Part shown: positions 5,359-5,746 of the stretch, one piece after another
Position numbering within the stretch: the first letter of the stretch is position 1
Layout of the letters: every line of letters begins with the position of its first letter
From: Clostridia bacterium
GTDB taxonomy: Bacteria; Bacillota; Clostridia; Christensenellales; Borkfalkiaceae
Length of the DNA: 5,746 nucleotides
Assembly: GCA_017628935.1 (NCBI GenBank)
Contig: JAGBYC010000105.1
Span: 1-5,746 of the forward strand
Reading direction: 5' to 3'
Notes under the pieces: generated by a model
What the model was told of the DNA's origin: nothing
The model's input: the letters and a program-made list of their open reading frames with translations, nothing else
Database searches by the model: none
Made by a program: the position numbers and the translations under genes

Positions 5359-5746
5359 TATTTTGCATAGCGACGTAAGTAAGAAGGTAATTCTTCTTTA
5401 GTTGCGCTAATAGACACAACAAACTTAAGGTCTTTATATTCTTTTTGAAGAGTTTTAATTGCTTTGAAAGCCTTTTGGCCACCACGAAGTTTTTCACCGA
5501 TAATTCTTCTAAAACCATCGATAAAAATATATTCAATATCACTATTACCTGCAAGTAATCCGTTAATAAAACCAGCAAACGCTTGGTAATTATCTACGCC
5601 GTAATCTTCAGTGTAAATGCATCTTACGTTTAAGTTAATGCTAACCGTACTAATGCGCTTATCAGTAATGAATACAACGTTACCTTTTGCTACGTCTGCA
5701 ACTTGATTGACTTCATCAATCATAATTTTGGTTTTACCGAATCCTT
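5358..5746 (-). CDS. P-loop ATPase, C-terminal part (start outside window)
   Basis: Only the last 128 residues are in the window. The visible part begins GFGKTKIMIDEVN, the end of a Walker A loop (GxxGxGKT) with its following helix, so the true start lies upstream of the window and the ATG at 5723 is internal. IEYIFIDG, with the Asp at residue 76 counted from the edge, is a Walker B strand, and FVVSISATKEELP looks like the next core strand with a polar sensor. The order fits an AAA/RecA-like or KAP-like small ATPase; NYQAFAGFINGLLAGN lies between the two Walker motifs. Similar short Clostridial ATP-binding proteins are known to me only as hypothetical. It ends with TAA overlapping the ATG of the threonine synthase-like gene, indicating co-translation. 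Its substrate or partner cannot be told. Confidence 0.8.
   Translation of the reverse strand, partial: GFGKTKIMIDEVNQVADVAKGNVVFITDKRISTVSINLNVRCIYTEDYGVDNYQAFAGFINGLLAGNSDIEYIFIDGFRRIIGEKLRGGQKAFKAIKTLQKEYKDLKFVVSISATKEELPSYLRRYAK

Noticed and set aside
5351..5578. Minus-strand ORF of 75 codons inside the ATPase gene
   Set aside because: It is a shifted-frame shadow of the P-loop ATPase, whose frame carries Walker A and B motifs.
5358..5723. ATG at 5723 as the true start of the ATPase
   Set aside because: The frame continues upstream to the window edge with GFGKT of a Walker A loop, so this ATG is internal and the gene is partial.

Overview
The window comes from an AT-rich bacterial genome. 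All genes lie on the minus strand and are packed with almost no space between them. DUF5685-type and J-domain proteins with a Cys-rich tail, AAGGAG-type ribosome sites and TAA/TAG stops point to a low-GC Bacillota, most likely an uncultured gut-type member of the Clostridia. That placement is an inference from protein families and composition, not from a marker gene. I see no mobile element, CRISPR array, tRNA or rRNA.

Reading in the direction of transcription (from high to low coordinates), there are two transcription units. The first holds a P-loop ATPase whose N-terminus lies beyond the window (5358-5746). It overlaps by one base (TAATG) a 292-residue protein (4480-5358) that I read as a degenerate threonine synthase: flanking ThrC segments are recognisable, but the PLP-binding lysine and the whole central phosphate-binding part are missing. 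A 101-base gap (4379-4479) follows, with a good extended -10 promoter overlapped by a large inverted repeat.

The second unit is a five-gene string: trpS (tryptophanyl-tRNA synthetase), a DUF5685 protein, a J-like protein with a Cys-rich tail, a six-helix membrane protein, and an RlmD-type 23S rRNA uracil methyltransferase cut by the window edge. Three junctions in a row have a TAA stop, one base, then ATG, and the fourth has the ribosome site overlapping the stop codon, so the five genes are probably translated from one mRNA.

Four observations stand out. (1) The DUF5685 gene carries an in-frame TAA at codon 242, after which the same frame stays open for 41 more family-like codons and ends one base before the next gene. 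It is therefore a nonsense allele, a sequence error or a readthrough site. (2) The threonine synthase-like protein is a probable pseudo-enzyme kept as an intact ORF next to an ATPase. (3) DUF5685 has two aspartate-rich motifs resembling those of squalene/phytoene synthases. (4) The J-like protein has lost the HPD motif that activates Hsp70 and ends in eight cysteines within 21 residues. The DUF5685, J-like and membrane genes make a candidate uncharacterised module inside an otherwise translation-related operon.
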